Source: Deltaproteobacteria bacterium (GTDB lineage Bacteria > Desulfobacterota > Desulfomonilia > Desulfomonilales > Desulfomonilaceae). Taken from it: DNA of 64,000 nucleotides. Shown piece by piece: positions 54,227-63,523 of this stretch; position 1 is the first letter of the stretch; each line of letters opens with the position of its first letter. A model generated the notes under the pieces. That model was not told where the DNA came from. It worked only from the letters and a program-made list of their open reading frames with translations, and did no database searches. Location: positions 1 through 64,000 of the forward strand of contig VGSG01000006.1 of assembly GCA_016875095.1 (NCBI GenBank), read 5' to 3'. A program made the translations under genes and the position numbers.

Positions 54227-54655
54227 GGTCTCTGGAACACCTTCTGCCCAGTCCGATGCGTTTACGCGCTCTTCCGGCGCGCAGGACTTATAATAGGCGG
54301 TTGAATGGGAAAGGCTGAGGGCTCCAGGTCAAGAGAAATGCATAACTGATCCCATCCCTGAAGTCAACGCCATCATGCATCTTGCATTACAACCCCGTAA
54401 AAGCACCGGAGAAACTCTCTTTCCCCATTACTGTCCAAAGTACGTGCGCAACGCGCGCTCGGGCGCCACTCCCCGAGGCGAAGCCCTGGAACGCCTGCCC
54501 AGGCCCAGCGCTTTTGTAATTCGTTCCGGCTTCCCGACTATCGGAGTTGCTGGAAACCCCGGAAGGCTGGTCCGCATCCCGGAGAGCTTTTCTTGCCCTG
54601 TGGCCTATGCTAGGCTTGACCGGAATTTCGTGAGACAGCGGATAGTCGCCGAAGA
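54227..54655. other. Intergenic region, no gene seen
   Basis: 429 bases between divergent genes. Short frames on both strands overlap each other and show no domain or signal features; no strong hairpin or promoter was identified. Confidence 0.4.
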
Positions 54656-57600
54656 ATGAGAGATTTTCCTTCAACCAATACATGCGCCGGCTCGTTCGAG
54701 CGGGCGGTTCGGTTTCTTTCTGAAGGGTCCCGGGATGGTGGAGTCTACGGTCTTGTGGCCTCAGCTCCCGCGATGTTGACGGCCGCCGCCGTCAGAAGAG
54801 GCGCCAGGACCATCCTTCAGGCGCTCCCGGACGGGGATGCGGCCGCGTCTTACGCGTCCGACGTTCGGTTTTACCTTGGCGCTTCAGGCCAGGCCGATCG
54901 GGCGCTTGAGGAGGAAGCGTCGCTATATCCGTCCTCGGACATTCTGCCCTATTCTTCCGAAGTTCCCGAGGCCGACGTTTATCTCGGTCGTTCGCTGATT
55001 CTCTATCGTCTCGCTGACGCAACGGCGCCCCGCGTTGTGGTATCGGGACTCGACGCGCTCCTCCGGAAAGTTATTCCCCGCGGAGACTTTGCGCGGGGTT
55101 GCTTTTCTCTTCATACGGGGGAGGAGCTGGATCGGGACCTTTTTCTGAGGCGGCTGGTTGCCGCCGGCTATCGGCGTTCGCCTCTGGTGGAAGAGCCGGG
55201 CGACTTTTCGGTGCGCGGCTTTATTATAGATCTGTATTCGCCATTGTATACGTTCCCGGTTCGCCTGGAGCAGGTGGGTGATCTGGTGGAATCGCTCCGG
55301 TTCTTTGATCCCACGACTCAAAGATCCCGGGAAGATGTTTCCCACATCCGCGTCAGCCCTCTTCACATGCTCATACTCGACCCTGACGCGCTGGAGCGCG
55401 GCCTGGTCGGGCTCCACCAGGTATGCGAAGACCGCGGCGTGGAGAAGAGGGTGAGGCAGCGACTTATCGACGATTTCAGGCATGGCGTGCGATTTCCCGG
55501 GGCGGAATCTTACCTTCCCTACTTCTTTCCGGAGCTGGAAACCCTACTTGATTACCTTCCGGCGGACGCTACGCTCGTACTACCCGATGAAGACACTCTG
55601 TCGCGCGCGTTTGAAGACGCGGAGGAAGAGATCTTTCGCGGTTGGGAGGCCGCTGCAGGAGACGGGCAGCCCGTGCCTTCCCCGGAGAGCTTGTACCTGA
55701 GCCGGGACGAGTTCTTCAGACGAATCGCGGCTTTCCGTCGGGTAACGGTTTCACCGTTGGAGATTGAGGAACCGGGCGCAGCCGCGATTCGCGTGCAATG
55801 TCATACGAACAAAGATATCCGACCCGGACTTCTCAGGGGCGCGTCCCATGATTCGGCGATGGGAAATCTTGTCAAACGCTTGCAACAGTGGCGTGACGAC
55901 GGATGCGAGATCTTCGTGGTGAGCCACACCCGCGGGCAAGCAGAGCGCCTGCTCAAGCTGTTGGAACCCTATCCCGTGAAGGTGGGCTTTCGCGGCGAGG
56001 GCTTTGAGAGTTCGAATCTCACCACCGATCCCACTCCCGGCCTGCGCCTCTATGTGGGCGAACTCTCTTGCGGGTTTCGCATGGAAGACGCGCGCCGGAT
56101 CGTTCTCACCGAGGAGGAGATCTTCGGCTCGCGGGTGAGGACTTCTACCCGACTGCGCGCACGGGGCAGCCTCATCTCCTCTTTGACCGATCTGTTGGAG
56201 AACGAGGCGGTGGTTCATGAGGATTACGGTATCGGGATCTTCCGCGGGCTTGCAACCAGGGAATTCGACAGCATCCCCAGTGAGGTGATGGTCATAGAAT
56301 ACTCGGGCGGCGATCTGCTGTACCATCCGCTTGAGCGTCTACACGTGATTCAGAAGTTCATTTCGGGTTCCGATGAGCCCCCGCGGATAGACCGCCTGGG
56401 TGGAAAAGGGTGGGCAAAGACCAAGGCCCGTGTGAAGAAATCCATTCAAGAGATGGCGAGAGACCTGCTCGAAATCTATGCGAAGCGGCAGTTATCGACT
56501 CGTAAGCCCTATTCTCCCCCGGATGAAGATTTCGCCGCGTTCGAGGCCTCATTCGAATATGAGGAGACACCCGACCAGGGGAAGGCCATTCAGGATGTGA
56601 TGGAAGCCATGGACTCGGACAAACCGATGGACCGACTCGTCTGTGGGGATGTGGGATACGGCAAGACAGAGGTCGCGCTGAGGGCGGCCTTTCGGACCAT
56701 CCTGGACGGCAAACAGGCGGCCATTCTTGTCCCGACCACCGTGCTGGCGCAACAGCATTACGATACGACTCTGCGGCGCTTTAACGGCTATCCCATACGC
56801 GCGGAGGTTCTCTCGCGATTCCGCACGCCTTCCGAGCAGAAGGTGATCCTCCAGGACCTTGTGGTAGGTAAGATCGACCTGATTATCGGCACTCACCGAT
56901 TGCTCCAGAAAGACGTCTCTTTCCGAGATCTGGGCCTCTTGGTGGTCGATGAGGAACAGCGCTTCGGCGTTACCCACAAGGAGAGAATCAAGAAGTATAA
57001 GGCTCATGTAGACGTGCTTACCCTTACCGCGACCCCCATACCTAGGACGCTGCACTTCTCGCTGACCGGCCTGAGGGATCTCTCGATCATCGACACTCCC
57101 CCGGAGAACCGGAAATCGATCCGCACCCATGTGATGCGACAGTCCGACGAGGTGATTCGCGACGCCGCGCTCAGGGAACTCACGCGGGGCGGGCAGGTTT
57201 TTTATATCCACAATCGTGTCCGCACCATTTACAAACGTGCGGCCGCTCTCCAACGCCTTATCCCCGAAGGGACGTTCGGCGTGGCTCATGGTCAGATGCC
57301 CGAGAGGGACCTGGAGCGCGTCATGCTGGACTTCATCAGGGGAAAAATCAATGCGCTTGTGTGCACGAGCATCATCGAATCCGGACTGGATATACCCCGC
57401 GCCAACACGATGATAATCGAGCGCGCCGACACTTTCGGTTTGGCCGATCTGTACCAGCTCCGGGGGCGGGTGGGCCGGTCCAATGTGCGCGCATACGCTT
57501 ACTTGCTCACACCCCCTGAAACGCTCATGACCCAGGATGCCATCAAGCGATTGGCGGTCATCCAGGAGCACTCGGGTCTGGGGCAGGGTTTTCGCATTGC

Positions 57601-58222
57601 GATGCGGGATCTTGAAATCCGAGGGGCGGGAAACATTCTAGGCGCCGCCCAGTCGGGTCATGTTGCTCAGGTAGGCTACGAGATGTATCTAGAGCTCTTG
57701 GAAGAAGCAATTCAGCAGATGAAAGGGGAAGAGCCTCCCCCGCGGATCGATCCTGAGATCAGCCTCAGACTCGAGGCCCGCATACCTGAGGAGTATGTAC
57801 CGGACCAGCAGCAGCGCATGAGCTTATACAAACGCCTCTCGCGCGCTTCTGAGGAAAACGAGGTGGATGAGATCGAAGACGAGATCGCGGACCGATTCGG
57901 GAGGGCGCCGACCGAAGTAGTCAATCTGCTGGGCCTCATGCGGATTCGATTGGCCATGCAGGCTTTGAGGATCTGGAAGATGGACTTCAACGGACAGGAG
58001 TTTGTCCTCTCCTTTGACCCCCAAACTCCGGTCAGCCCACAGTTCATCATTCAATGCGCCCAGACCAATCCGGAGACGGTGCGATTCCTTCCCGGAGACC
58101 GGGTTGCGTTCCGAGTGGGGTCCTCTGACGCCTCCACCCGGATCAGGGGAGCGTTCGAACTCATAGAGGCCCTGAATTTCGGCGTCAATCTTAAGGTAGC
58201 GGCCGCAGAAGGCCGCGAGTAA
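54656..58222 (+). CDS. mfd: Transcription-repair coupling factor
   Basis: A 1188-residue Mfd that removes stalled RNA polymerase and recruits UvrA. N-terminal UvrB-like domains, the RNA polymerase-interacting (CarD-like) domain (NEAVVHEDYGIGIFRGL...VIEYSGGDLLYHPLERLHVI), the RecG-like translocase with Walker A GDVGYGKT (K670), VDEEQRFGVTHKE and LTATPIPRTLHFSL, and a C-terminal TRCF domain (DPEISLRLEARIPEEYVPD) are all present. It precedes a SurA-like gene on the same strand. Confidence 0.96.
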   Translation: MRDFPSTNTCAGSFERAVRFLSEGSRDGGVYGLVASAPAMLTAAAVRRGARTILQALPDGDAAASYASDVRFYLGASGQADRALEEEASLYPSSDILPYSSEVPEADVYLGRSLILYRLADATAPRVVVSGLDALLRKVIPRGDFARGCFSLHTGEELDRDLFLRRLVAAGYRRSPLVEEPGDFSVRGFIIDLYSPLYTFPVRLEQVGDLVESLRFFDPTTQRSREDVSHIRVSPLHMLILDPDALERGLVGLHQVCEDRGVEKRVRQRLIDDFRHGVRFPGAESYLPYFFPELETLLDYLPADATLVLPDEDTLSRAFEDAEEEIFRGWEAAAGDGQPVPSPESLYLSRDEFFRRIAAFRRVTVSPLEIEEPGAAAIRVQCHTNKDIRPGLLRGASHDSAMGNLVKRLQQWRDDGCEIFVVSHTRGQAERLLKLLEPYPVKVGFRGEGFESSNLTTDPTPGLRLYVGELSCGFRMEDARRIVLTEEEIFGSRVRTSTRLRARGSLISSLTDLLENEAVVHEDYGIGIFRGLATREFDSIPSEVMVIEYSGGDLLYHPLERLHVIQKFISGSDEPPRIDRLGGKGWAKTKARVKKSIQEMARDLLEIYAKRQLSTRKPYSPPDEDFAAFEASFEYEETPDQGKAIQDVMEAMDSDKPMDRLVCGDVGYGKTEVALRAAFRTILDGKQAAILVPTTVLAQQHYDTTLRRFNGYPIRAEVLSRFRTPSEQKVILQDLVVGKIDLIIGTHRLLQKDVSFRDLGLLVVDEEQRFGVTHKERIKKYKAHVDVLTLTATPIPRTLHFSLTGLRDLSIIDTPPENRKSIRTHVMRQSDEVIRDAALRELTRGGQVFYIHNRVRTIYKRAAALQRLIPEGTFGVAHGQMPERDLERVMLDFIRGKINALVCTSIIESGLDIPRANTMIIERADTFGLADLYQLRGRVGRSNVRAYAYLLTPPETLMTQDAIKRLAVIQEHSGLGQGFRIAMRDLEIRGAGNILGAAQSGHVAQVGYEMYLELLEEAIQQMKGEEPPPRIDPEISLRLEARIPEEYVPDQQQRMSLYKRLSRASEENEVDEIEDEIADRFGRAPTEVVNLLGLMRIRLAMQALRIWKMDFNGQEFVLSFDPQTPVSPQFIIQCAQTNPETVRFLPGDRVAFRVGSSDASTRIRGAFELIEALNFGVNLKVAAAEGRE

Positions 58223-58308
58223 CCAAGCATTCGCGAGAAGAAGGACTGATTTGCTTGAAAACGGTTTCGGTTTTGTGTAGACCTTCCAAAACTGGCGCAA
58301 CAGGACGC

Positions 58309-59565
58309 ATGAAAAGAATAATCCCCGCGTTCGTTCTGATCCTCCTGTCAGGGGTATGGGCAGCCCTTCCTTGCCGCGGTGAGGTTTATTCGGACAGGGT
58401 GGCGGCCGTGGTGAACGGTTCGGTGATCCTGGTCTCCGACATCCATCGGCACAAGAATCCCTTCATTCGCAACCTGGTGGACTTGGGTTTGAACATTGTC
58501 CCTCCCGGCAAATGGCCCACCGAAAAAGAAATTCTCGATGAACTGATCGTGATCCGTTTGCTCGAACAAGAAGCTGACAAGTCGGGGATCAAGATCGAAG
58601 AAGCCGAAGTGGACAGCACCATCGAATCTATCATCAAACGGAACAAGATCACTCACGACCAGTTCGTCCTGCACCTCGCGGTGAATAGGCTCAATTACTC
58701 GGATTATCGGGAGCTCATGAAGCGTCAGTTCAAGCTCAGGAAGTTGATGCAGCGCGAAGTGGCGCAAAAGATGCCTCTGAGCGAAGCGGATGCGCAGGAG
58801 TATTTCAAGGAAAACCGCAACCGCATCGACGAGCAATTCAAGGAACTGCAACAATCCCTTGCGCCATCGCGTTCCCTTGAACCGACGGCTCAACCCGAAA
58901 TACCGACCCATGAGACGATCTACACAGGGGGCAAAATCCGTCTGAAGCAGATAACTCTGAAAATCGATCCTGCGGAAAGGCAAAAGAGTAAGGCCAACGT
59001 GGCGGCAAAGGCCAAGCGCATTTTCCAGGAAGCTTCCACCGGAGCCGACTTCGGGCAACTCGCCAAGAAATACTCAGAAGACAACCTTGCCGGCAGCGGT
59101 GGGGATCTGGGAATCATGGATTACAAGGATCTTGTCCCGAACTTGCAGAATCTGGTCCAGCGGATGAAAAAGGGAGACGTGACCCCACCGCTTGGCGCGG
59201 GGCAAGCCGTCATCATCTTCCACCTCGCGGACGCTACCGGGAGACAGGAAAAGAAAATCCCCATTCCGCAGGCGGTGCGTAAGCGCTACGAACAGGAGTT
59301 GGAGAAGAGGCGCAAGGAAATAGAAGCCAAACGCAGCGCCAACCCGGAACGCGGGGGGGATGATCCCGATCTCCGACCCGGGACCGACACCGATAAGTCA
59401 GCCCCTGTTAAGAATATGGGCATACTCAACACCGACGAGGCCAAGGAGTACGCGAAGGCCAGGCACAAGGTGTACTTCGTCCTGACCAACAAGACCAGAG
59501 AGGCGCGCGCCAAACAGTGGATCGAGGAGCTCAAGAGGAACTCCATTATCGAAATAAAGATCTAG
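58309..59565 (+). CDS. Periplasmic peptidyl-prolyl isomerase, SurA-like
   Basis: A 418-residue exported chaperone. Signal peptide IIPAFVLILLSGVWAALPCRG, then a SurA-N region (VYSDRVAAVVNGSVILVSDI), and one parvulin domain around residues 200-310 (IRLKQITLKIDP, FGQLAKKYSEDNLAGSGGDL, GDVTPPLGAGQAVIIFHLAD). A charged insertion follows the parvulin domain. Likely assists outer-membrane protein folding. It starts 86 bases after mfd; a TTG at 58255 is in frame. Confidence 0.88.
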   Translation: MKRIIPAFVLILLSGVWAALPCRGEVYSDRVAAVVNGSVILVSDIHRHKNPFIRNLVDLGLNIVPPGKWPTEKEILDELIVIRLLEQEADKSGIKIEEAEVDSTIESIIKRNKITHDQFVLHLAVNRLNYSDYRELMKRQFKLRKLMQREVAQKMPLSEADAQEYFKENRNRIDEQFKELQQSLAPSRSLEPTAQPEIPTHETIYTGGKIRLKQITLKIDPAERQKSKANVAAKAKRIFQEASTGADFGQLAKKYSEDNLAGSGGDLGIMDYKDLVPNLQNLVQRMKKGDVTPPLGAGQAVIIFHLADATGRQEKKIPIPQAVRKRYEQELEKRRKEIEAKRSANPERGGDDPDLRPGTDTDKSAPVKNMGILNTDEAKEYAKARHKVYFVLTNKTREARAKQWIEELKRNSIIEIKI

Positions 59566-59638
59566 CAGAACGATTTGACAACACCTTTCCGACGTTTCCA
59601 GCGTTCAGTTACGGGGAGATCGAGACCTAGTCCGGACA

Positions 59639-59759
59639 TGTCATTGCGAGTCCCGCAGGACGCGGGGTTGCCCGTCATTCCGACCGACAGGCGAGACGTC
59701 TGTCCCACCAACGGGATTGTCCCACGAGGCGCGGGACCGTTTCACTCCTCGAAATGACA
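59639..59759. repeat. Dispersed element, copy 3, with imperfect terminal inverted repeats
   Basis: Bounded by TGTCATTGCGAG and CTCGAAATGACA (one mismatch in the complement), 121 bases long. The interior CCCGCAGGACGCGGGGTTGC and GACAGGCGAGACGTCTGTCC match copy 1 at 4781-4848. It fills much of the gap between the SurA-like gene and mreB. Confidence 0.75.
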
Positions 59760-59874
59760 CGATCGAAGGTCGCGCCGCCGCACAATCCGGTCCCGTGAGA
59801 AACGGGAGCGCCCACCGGTGAACGCGTGATTATTTCGGAGCGCCTCTCTAAGTTCACGTCTTGTCAGGTGGCGG

Positions 59875-60906
59875 ATGCTGCTTGATCTGATCGCATCGCG
59901 GATTTCGAAGGACCTGGCGATAGATCTGGGGACTACCAATACCCTTGTCTTTGCCAAAGGGAGAGGGATCGTCCTCAATGAGCCTTCCGTGGTGGCCATT
60001 CGCAAGAGGGATCGCCGGTCCTCCGAGGTTTGGATCGGTGAAGACGCGAAGCGAATGATCGGAAAGGTCCCCGGCTCCATCGAGGTTTACAGGCCCTTGA
60101 GCGAAGGGGTCATCGCGAACTTCGAGATGGCGAGCCTGATGCTGAAATTTTTCATTCAGAAGGTCCATGATCGCAAAGCCTTTGTGCGACCTCGGGTTAT
60201 CATATCGGCCCCGGCCGGTGTCACCCCGGTTGAGCGTCGTGCGGTGCGAGACTCCGTCCTCAGCGCGGGCGCCCATGAGGTCTTCCTGGTGGCGGAAGCG
60301 ATGGCGGCCGCGCTCGGCGCAGGCTTGCCCGTCACCGAACCTATCAGCAGCATGATCGTGGATGTGGGAGGTGGGACTACCGAAGTCGCGATCATCTCCT
60401 TGAGGGGTGTGGTCCAAAGCAGCTCGATCAAAATCGCCGGTGACCGGCTCGACCAAGACATAATAAACTACATACGCAAGAACTTCAGCATCCTCATCGG
60501 CTCAACCACAGCGGAACAGATCAAAATCCTGGTCGGCCGGGCCGCGGGTGAAGAGGACGAGGAAGAAGTGGACGTCAAAGGCCGCGACTTGATGGATGGA
60601 ATTCCCAAGACCATTACGGTGAGTTCTACGGACATCAACTACGCGATCGCGGACTCGATCAATTCCATAGTGGACACCGTCAAGCAAGCGCTGGAACAGT
60701 GTCCGCCGGAACTCGCCGCGGACATTATTGATAGTGGAATCGTGCTCACCGGCGGCGGCGCGCTCTTGAGGAATATGGACTTGCGCCTGCGGCAAGCCAT
60801 CGGAGTTCCCGTTATCATCCCCGATGATCCACTCTCCACGGTAGCCCGTGGCGCAGGGAAAATGCTTGACGATATCGAACTGCTCAAGGAAGTGGCCGCT
60901 CGATAA
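59875..60906 (+). CDS. mreB: Rod-shape-determining actin homologue MreB
   Basis: A 343-residue bacterial actin organising lateral wall synthesis. Phosphate 1 loop AIDLGTTNTLVFAKGRG, VPGSIEVYRPLSEGVIANF, IVDVGGGTTEVAIISL (phosphate 2) and VLTGGGALLRNMD (adenosine motif) are complete. It lacks the usual mreC/mreD behind it; the next gene is on the other strand. Confidence 0.95.
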   Translation: MLLDLIASRISKDLAIDLGTTNTLVFAKGRGIVLNEPSVVAIRKRDRRSSEVWIGEDAKRMIGKVPGSIEVYRPLSEGVIANFEMASLMLKFFIQKVHDRKAFVRPRVIISAPAGVTPVERRAVRDSVLSAGAHEVFLVAEAMAAALGAGLPVTEPISSMIVDVGGGTTEVAIISLRGVVQSSSIKIAGDRLDQDIINYIRKNFSILIGSTTAEQIKILVGRAAGEEDEEEVDVKGRDLMDGIPKTITVSSTDINYAIADSINSIVDTVKQALEQCPPELAADIIDSGIVLTGGGALLRNMDLRLRQAIGVPVIIPDDPLSTVARGAGKMLDDIELLKEVAAR

Positions 60907-60918
60907 CACTGTCCGCGG

Positions 60919-61698
60919 CTACCGCCGACCCAATCGTTTCACAAAATCGGCAAGCACGCGGTTAAACTCCTCGGGCTTCTCCATCATGGCCACGTGTCCC
61001 GCGGCGGATATGACGTTCAGACTGGAATGAGCAATCCGGTCGTGCAGATACCGGGCGTATTTGGGGGGCGTCAGTCGATCTTCCTCTCCCACCACGATCA
61101 GGGTTGGAACGACGATCTCGGCGACACGCTCCATAACGTCGAATTCGTTGCACGCGGTGAGGTCCCCGTGGATGAGGGAGGCCGGGTTGCGCATGAACTT
61201 GCGCAGCGTCTCGTTCAGCACGGCTTCAGAACCTTGGGAGGCCACAGCGAAGGCCGCGAAATCCTTCATCGCCTTTTCACTGTCCTGTAGCACGCCGTCC
61301 AGGAACGCGGGGTGGACCCGTAGTCGCGCTCCGCCGCCCACGACACCCAGGGCCTCCAGCCACGACGGACTCTGGAGCGCGATCCATTGAGCAATGGCGC
61401 TCCCGAGGGAACACCCAAAGAGCATAACCCGCTCAAGCCCCAAGGTCTCCACAAAATCGCCCACCCATCGGGCGTATGCGTCAACGGAACTTTCTCCTGG
61501 TGGCTCGGACTGCCCGTGACCGGGAAGTTCAATCGCAATCATGTTCGCCACAGTCCACAGGCCGTCCAACTGCGCGCGCCAGTCTTCCCGGTCGCCTCCG
61601 GTGCCGTGAATGAAGACCACTGAGAGCCCGGACCGTTCGAAATCTTGGGGTCGAGCCTCATACCCAAGTCGCCGCCCTCGAACCGTAACCTCCGGCAT
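60919..61698 (-). CDS. Alpha/beta hydrolase
   Basis: A 259-residue hydrolase of the BioH/hydroxymuconate-hydrolase-like type. Oxyanion motif FIHGTGGDREDW, nucleophile elbow GCSLGSA, acid in GEEDRLTPP and His in SAAGHVAMMEKPEEF form the full triad. Substrate cannot be told. Convergent with mreB with a 12-base gap. Confidence 0.9.
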   Translation of the reverse strand: MPEVTVRGRRLGYEARPQDFERSGLSVVFIHGTGGDREDWRAQLDGLWTVANMIAIELPGHGQSEPPGESSVDAYARWVGDFVETLGLERVMLFGCSLGSAIAQWIALQSPSWLEALGVVGGGARLRVHPAFLDGVLQDSEKAMKDFAAFAVASQGSEAVLNETLRKFMRNPASLIHGDLTACNEFDVMERVAEIVVPTLIVVGEEDRLTPPKYARYLHDRIAHSSLNVISAAGHVAMMEKPEEFNRVLADFVKRLGRR

Positions 61699-61762
61699 GA
61701 TATCCTCTCCCGGTCGAGCGGACGGATCCAGGGCGTCTCTCGGTCCGTCTCAACCGATTTTC

Positions 61763-63013
61763 CTAACTTTGTTCCAATATGATCCCGCGGGGGACGATCG
61801 CCACCCCCCCCGGGGAAATGGTAAACCTACGCTTGTCCTGATCCCGATCGTATCCGACGGTGAAACCCTCGGGAACGGTCACATCCTGGTCAATGACCGC
61901 TTTCCGAATCCGCGCGTGCGGCCCGACGCGAACTCGCTCCAGAAGAACAGAATCTTCAACCACGCTGAAAGAGTCCACCCTCACGTTGTGAGAGAGAACC
62001 GACCGAACCACCTTCCCGCCGGAGATCACACATCCGCCCGAGAGAATGGAATTGAGCACCATTCCCACGCCCTGTTCATCCCCTCGCGAATCGATTGCCA
62101 CCGTGGTCTTGGCCGGCGGAACCTGTTCCTGGTAAGTGCGAATCGGCCAACGGGGATCGTACAGGTTGAATTGCGGCTCCAGCGAGACCAGGTCCATGTT
62201 CGCTTCCCAGTACGCATCCAGAGTCCCGATGTCGCGCCAGTATTGGCCGTCGGGGTCCGTTGCGTCGCGAAACGTGTGCACAAAGACCCGGTGTTTCTCG
62301 ATCATTCTTGGGACCACGTTCTTGCCGAAATCATGGTCCGAAGCAGGGTCTTTCGCGTCGTCGATGACGTTTTTCACCAGCGCCTTCGTGTCGAAGATGT
62401 AGACCCCCATAGAAACGAATGACTTGTCAGGCTTACCCGGAACCGATTTGGGATCCTTGGGTTTTTCTTCCCACGAAGTGATTCGGTATTCGCCGTCACA
62501 CCCGATTACGCCAAACGCGCTTGCAAGGGACCGGTCGATTTCAACTCCCCCGACGGTAAGATCGGCCTCTCTTTCCATATGGAACGCGAGCATGTCGTTA
62601 TAGTTCATCCGGTACACGTGGTCGCCGGAGAGCACGAGGATTCTGGCAGGTCGTTCTCGCTGCAAGATATGGATGTTTTGATATATGCTGTCCGCAGTCC
62701 CTCTGTACCACCGATCCACATTGCGCTGTTGGGGTGGAATGCACTCGATGAACTCATCGAGCTCCCGATTGAACATGTTCCAGCCCATGCGAATATGGCG
62801 ATCCAGAGACACGGAACGATATTGGGTGAGAACATAGATTTTCCGAATACCGGAATTGAGACAATTGGAAAGAGTGAAGTCGACAATTCGGTAGATCCCG
62901 CCGAAACGCACCGACGGCTTGGCCCGGTCCTTGGTCAGGGGATAGAGACGCTCCCCTTTGCCGCCTGCCATGAGGATGCACAGGGTATTTTTCATATAGT
63001 TTTGATAGGTCAT
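61763..63013 (-). CDS. glgC: Glucose-1-phosphate adenylyltransferase
   Basis: Makes ADP-glucose, the committed step of bacterial glycogen synthesis. The 416 residues include LMAGGKGERLYPLTKDRAKPSVRFGG, YRGTADSIYQN, LSGDHVYRMNY, and the C-terminal left-handed beta-helix (SGGCVISGGKVVRSVLSHNV). Its ATG at 63013 overlaps the stop of the upstream response regulator by four bases (ATGA) with GGGAGA just upstream, so the two are translationally coupled. Confidence 0.95.
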   Translation of the reverse strand: MTYQNYMKNTLCILMAGGKGERLYPLTKDRAKPSVRFGGIYRIVDFTLSNCLNSGIRKIYVLTQYRSVSLDRHIRMGWNMFNRELDEFIECIPPQQRNVDRWYRGTADSIYQNIHILQRERPARILVLSGDHVYRMNYNDMLAFHMEREADLTVGGVEIDRSLASAFGVIGCDGEYRITSWEEKPKDPKSVPGKPDKSFVSMGVYIFDTKALVKNVIDDAKDPASDHDFGKNVVPRMIEKHRVFVHTFRDATDPDGQYWRDIGTLDAYWEANMDLVSLEPQFNLYDPRWPIRTYQEQVPPAKTTVAIDSRGDEQGVGMVLNSILSGGCVISGGKVVRSVLSHNVRVDSFSVVEDSVLLERVRVGPHARIRKAVIDQDVTVPEGFTVGYDRDQDKRRFTISPGGVAIVPRGIILEQS

Positions 63014-63363
63014 TCTCCCAGCAGCCTTTTGACTTCGGCTTTCAGCTTCGAGGTGTCCGAGGATTTCACCACGTACGCGTCCGCGCCCCAGGTGGCGAAG
63101 TCATTGCGGTAGTGGCTGTACGCGGTATTCAGGATCACCGGTATCCCCTTGTCGCGTCCCAGGATCCTTTCCAGGATTTCCACTCCGTCCATCCCGGGCA
63201 TTTGAATGTCCAGGACAATCAGGTCCGGCGGATCGCGCTCTATTTCGTCCAGGGCTTGAACGCCCGAGTTCGCGCAGGCCACCGCGTATCCCTCGTCCTC
63301 CAATTCGCTCCGGTAAAGCTCGCAGATATGTATCTCATCGTCCACGACGAGTATGCGTTTCAT
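63010..63363 (-). CDS. Single-domain response regulator
   Basis: A 117-residue stand-alone REC domain: DDE acidic triad at 8-10, phospho-acceptor D52 (LIVLDIQMPGMDG), T80 and K100 (VVKSSD). No output domain. Coupled by a four-base overlap to glgC, which suggests a link between signalling and glycogen synthesis. No histidine kinase is adjacent. Confidence 0.92.
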   Translation of the reverse strand: MKRILVVDDEIHICELYRSELEDEGYAVACANSGVQALDEIERDPPDLIVLDIQMPGMDGVEILERILGRDKGIPVILNTAYSHYRNDFATWGADAYVVKSSDTSKLKAEVKRLLGE

Positions 63364-63523
63364 AACGGTTCCCCACTGCGCGTACGCGATCCGCTAAGAA
63401 AAAAAGCTTGTATTGCGATTTGAACGCAACCGTCCAACGATGTCAACCCGAATCCTCGGGCGCGCGCCCTTCCCGCAGGCGCGGCCCTAAGAGCCCCTTG
63501 CCCCCTTCCACAAACGGCGCGGA

